Shown: piece by piece, positions 5,524 through 6,951 of the stretch
Numbering within the stretch: the stretch's first letter is position 1
How the letters are laid out: the number at the start of each line of letters is the position of its first letter
Source of the DNA: Bacteroidota bacterium
GTDB taxonomy: Bacteria > Bacteroidota > Ignavibacteria > UBA10030
Direction: 5' to 3'
Length of the DNA stretch: 6,951 bases
Assembly (NCBI GenBank): GCA_025455125.1
Contig: JALONE010000050.1
Location: 1 to 6,951 of the forward strand
The notes under the pieces: generated by a model
The model's input: only the letters and a program-made list of their open reading frames with translations
What the model was told of the DNA's origin: nothing
Databases searched by the model: none
Position numbers and translations under genes: made by a program

Positions 5524-6750
5524 TCAAAACTTCTTCTGGTACGTTTCGAGCGCGGCCGCGAGAATGCGGAGGGACTTGTGCAGGTCGTCGATGTTCAGCA
5601 TGAAGGCAAGCCGCACTTCGTTCATCCCCTTCCCCGGCGTCGCGTAGAAACCCTGTGCTGGCGCGAGAAGGAGGGTCTCATTCTCAAACGAGTATTCTTC
5701 GATCAGCCACTTCGCAAAGTGCTCCGAATCCTTCACCGGCAAGCCGATGACGATGTAGAAGGCCCCCTCGGGCTTGTAGAACGTCACGCCCGGGATCTTT
5801 GCCAGGCCTTCATAGACTGCATCGCGCCGGCGGCGGAATTCCTCGACGATCGGCGCGGTGTACGGCTCCGGATCGCTCAAGAGCGGAGCGACCGCGAGTT
5901 GTTCAATGGTTGCCACAGACAATCTCGCCTGTCCGAATTTCAGCACCGTGCTTACCACCTCGTCGTTGTGGCTTGCCAGAACGCCGATGCGTGCACCGCA
6001 GACGTTGAACCGCTTCGAGCAGCTGTCCAGCACGATGACCCGATCACGGATCTCGGGGAACGAGGTGATACTCGTCACTTCGCCCTCGTATGCAAACTCA
6101 CGATAGACCTCATCCGAGAGGATGAACAGACCGTGACGCGAGGCGATGCTGGCGAGGCGCTGGAGTTCTTCGCGCGTGTAGACGGTGCCTGTGGGATTGG
6201 AGGGATTGCAGAAGAGGATCGCACGCGTTCGCGGCGTGATCATCTTCTCGATCTCCTGCTCGCTTGGCAGGTGGAACCCGTTCTCGATCGAAAGCAGGAT
6301 GGGCTTCAGCTTCACGTCCGCGATGGTCGCGAATCCGTTGTAGTTCGTATAGAACGGCTCAAACACGATGACCTCATCCCCCGGGTCGCAGACGGCTTCC
6401 ATCGCAAACACGATGGCCTCGGATCCGCCGGCGGTGACGATCAGTTCGCGCTCGTCATACGTCATCCCGTGATGGGCGAAATACTTCTTCCATGCAGTGA
6501 GGGCCGGCGGCAGTCCGTTCGACGGGGCATACGCCAGCGTTTTCAGGTCGAGACCCTGGATCGCATCGAACACGGCGCGGGGGGTCGGAAGGTCGGGCTG
6601 TCCGATGTTCAGATGATACACGCGGGTGCCGTTCTTCTTGCGGGCTTCGGCGAGCGATGCCAGCTTTCGGATGGGCGAGCCCTGGACTTCGCGTCCGCGC
6701 CTGGAAATCGATACGGTCTTCTGTTGTGTGGCGACGTCAGTGTGTGGCAT
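5524..6750 (-). CDS. Class I/II pyridoxal-phosphate-dependent aminotransferase (aspartate-aminotransferase fold)
   Basis: The 408-residue cytoplasmic enzyme belongs to the fold-type I aminotransferases, which move an amino group between an amino acid and a 2-oxo acid. Visible motifs are LNIGQPDLPTP (47-57), AYAPSNG (73-79), the phosphate-contacting AGGSEA (107-112), CNPSNPTG (181-188, Asn185), SDEVY (212-216, Asp213 for the pyridine nitrogen) and SCSKRFNVCGARIG (243-256) with the Schiff-base Lys246 and Arg254. Arg380 in NEVRLAF should bind the substrate carboxylate. The CGARIG wording is one I associate with the Bacteroidota/Chlorobiota subgroup. The substrate cannot be read from the sequence; aspartate or aromatic amino acids are plausible. 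I chose the ATG at 6748-6750, seven bases after GAGG, over a TTG at 6754-6756 that is too near that site. The start is two bases past the peptidase stop, and nuoG follows after 21 nt. Confidence 0.94.
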   Translation of the reverse strand: MPHTDVATQQKTVSISRRGREVQGSPIRKLASLAEARKKNGTRVYHLNIGQPDLPTPRAVFDAIQGLDLKTLAYAPSNGLPPALTAWKKYFAHHGMTYDERELIVTAGGSEAIVFAMEAVCDPGDEVIVFEPFYTNYNGFATIADVKLKPILLSIENGFHLPSEQEIEKMITPRTRAILFCNPSNPTGTVYTREELQRLASIASRHGLFILSDEVYREFAYEGEVTSITSFPEIRDRVIVLDSCSKRFNVCGARIGVLASHNDEVVSTVLKFGQARLSVATIEQLAVAPLLSDPEPYTAPIVEEFRRRRDAVYEGLAKIPGVTFYKPEGAFYIVIGLPVKDSEHFAKWLIEEYSFENETLLLAPAQGFYATPGKGMNEVRLAFMLNIDDLHKSLRILAAALETYQKKF

Positions 6751-6752
6751 GT

Positions 6753-6951
6753 TCAATCCTCATGGACGGCGGCCTTGCCGTTCGGCCGGAAGACGACGGT
6801 GCAGAACCGCTCTTCCTGGAGCAAGGCCTGCGCGATGGCGTGCACGCGCTCAGGCGTGACCGCATCGATCTTCTGGATGATCGAATCGAGCGAGGCCAAC
6901 TCGCCGTAATACAATTCCGAACTGCCGAGCCGGATCATCCTGTTCGGGATG
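6753..6951 (-). CDS. M16 (insulinase/pitrilysin-type) metallopeptidase, C-terminal end, cut by window edge
   Basis: Only about the last 65 residues are inside the window. They read NRMIRLGSSELYYGE, then LDSIIQKIDAVTPERVHAIAQ and a closing CTVVFRPNG, matching the end of M16 peptidases, where a helix before 'I.AVT.E.V...A' and a final beta strand close the C-terminal domain. The zinc-binding HxxEH motif would be far upstream, so activity cannot be judged; M16 proteins often come as an active and an inactive partner. The stop at 6753-6755 lies two bases before the aminotransferase ATG, and the latter's ribosome binding site is inside this gene, so the two are probably co-transcribed. Confidence 0.82.
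   Translation of the reverse strand, partial: IPNRMIRLGSSELYYGELASLDSIIQKIDAVTPERVHAIAQALLQEERFCTVVFRPNGKAAVHED
6758..6761 (-). promoter_or_regulatory. Ribosome binding site of the aminotransferase
   Basis: The minus strand reads GAGG, then seven bases, then ATG at 6748-6750. It decides between that ATG and the TTG two codons upstream, and it lies inside the last codons of the M16 peptidase gene. Confidence 0.55.

Noticed and set aside
5116..6909. A 597-codon open frame on the plus strand, longer than any gene opposite it
   Set aside because: It lies antisense to the aminotransferase and the start of nuoG, both with unmistakable catalytic or cluster motifs. Its translation is rich in Arg, Asp, His and Val with no recognisable domain, as expected of a shadow frame in GC-rich DNA.
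1..6951. CRISPR arrays, insertion sequences, tRNA or rRNA genes, toxin-antitoxin or defence modules
   Set aside because: No regularly spaced repeats, transposase motifs, terminal inverted repeats, cloverleaf or rRNA signatures were seen; coding density on the minus strand leaves almost no room for them.

Overview
All real genes in this window lie on the minus strand, so transcription runs from the right edge to the left. In that order they are: the C-terminal end of an M16 (insulinase-type) peptidase, a class I/II PLP-dependent aminotransferase, nuoG, nuoH and nuoI of respiratory complex I, a small four-helix membrane protein of unknown function, a YifB/ComM-type AAA+ ATPase (comM), and the first 34 codons of an isocitrate/isopropylmalate dehydrogenase family gene, probably NAD-dependent isocitrate dehydrogenase.

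Organism: by eye the sequence is moderately GC-rich, with atypically AT-rich DNA only in front of the dehydrogenase. The 'SKRFNVCGARIG' form of the aminotransferase lysine motif, the M16 peptidase next to it, the compact NuoG and the small membrane protein (which resembles, from memory, hypothetical proteins of Bacteroidota relatives) together suggest the Bacteroidota/Ignavibacteriota/Chlorobiota (FCB) group. This is an inference; no rRNA or other decisive marker is present.

Layout: from the right edge to about 1852 the genes are packed with gaps of 2, 21, 19 and 12 nt and then a 22-nt overlap, which is what one expects of a single transcription unit. A 108-nt spacer with overlapping inverted repeats separates this block from comM. 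A 99-nt AT-rich spacer with a good sigma-70-like promoter candidate and a 12-bp palindrome separates comM from the dehydrogenase. No gene-free stretch reaches 300 bases.

Functionally the core is part of proton-pumping NADH:quinone oxidoreductase. NuoG and NuoI carry iron-sulfur clusters of the peripheral arm, and NuoH is the membrane subunit at the quinone site. The isocitrate dehydrogenase candidate would make NADH in the TCA cycle, so the neighbourhood is broadly respiratory and central-metabolic, with ComM (DNA branch migration in natural transformation) as an outsider. The nuo run ends after nuoI without nuoJ; an uncharacterised membrane protein overlapping nuoI stands there instead. Nothing here looks like a mobile element, CRISPR array or clearly new multi-gene system. 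The small membrane protein is the best candidate for something undescribed.
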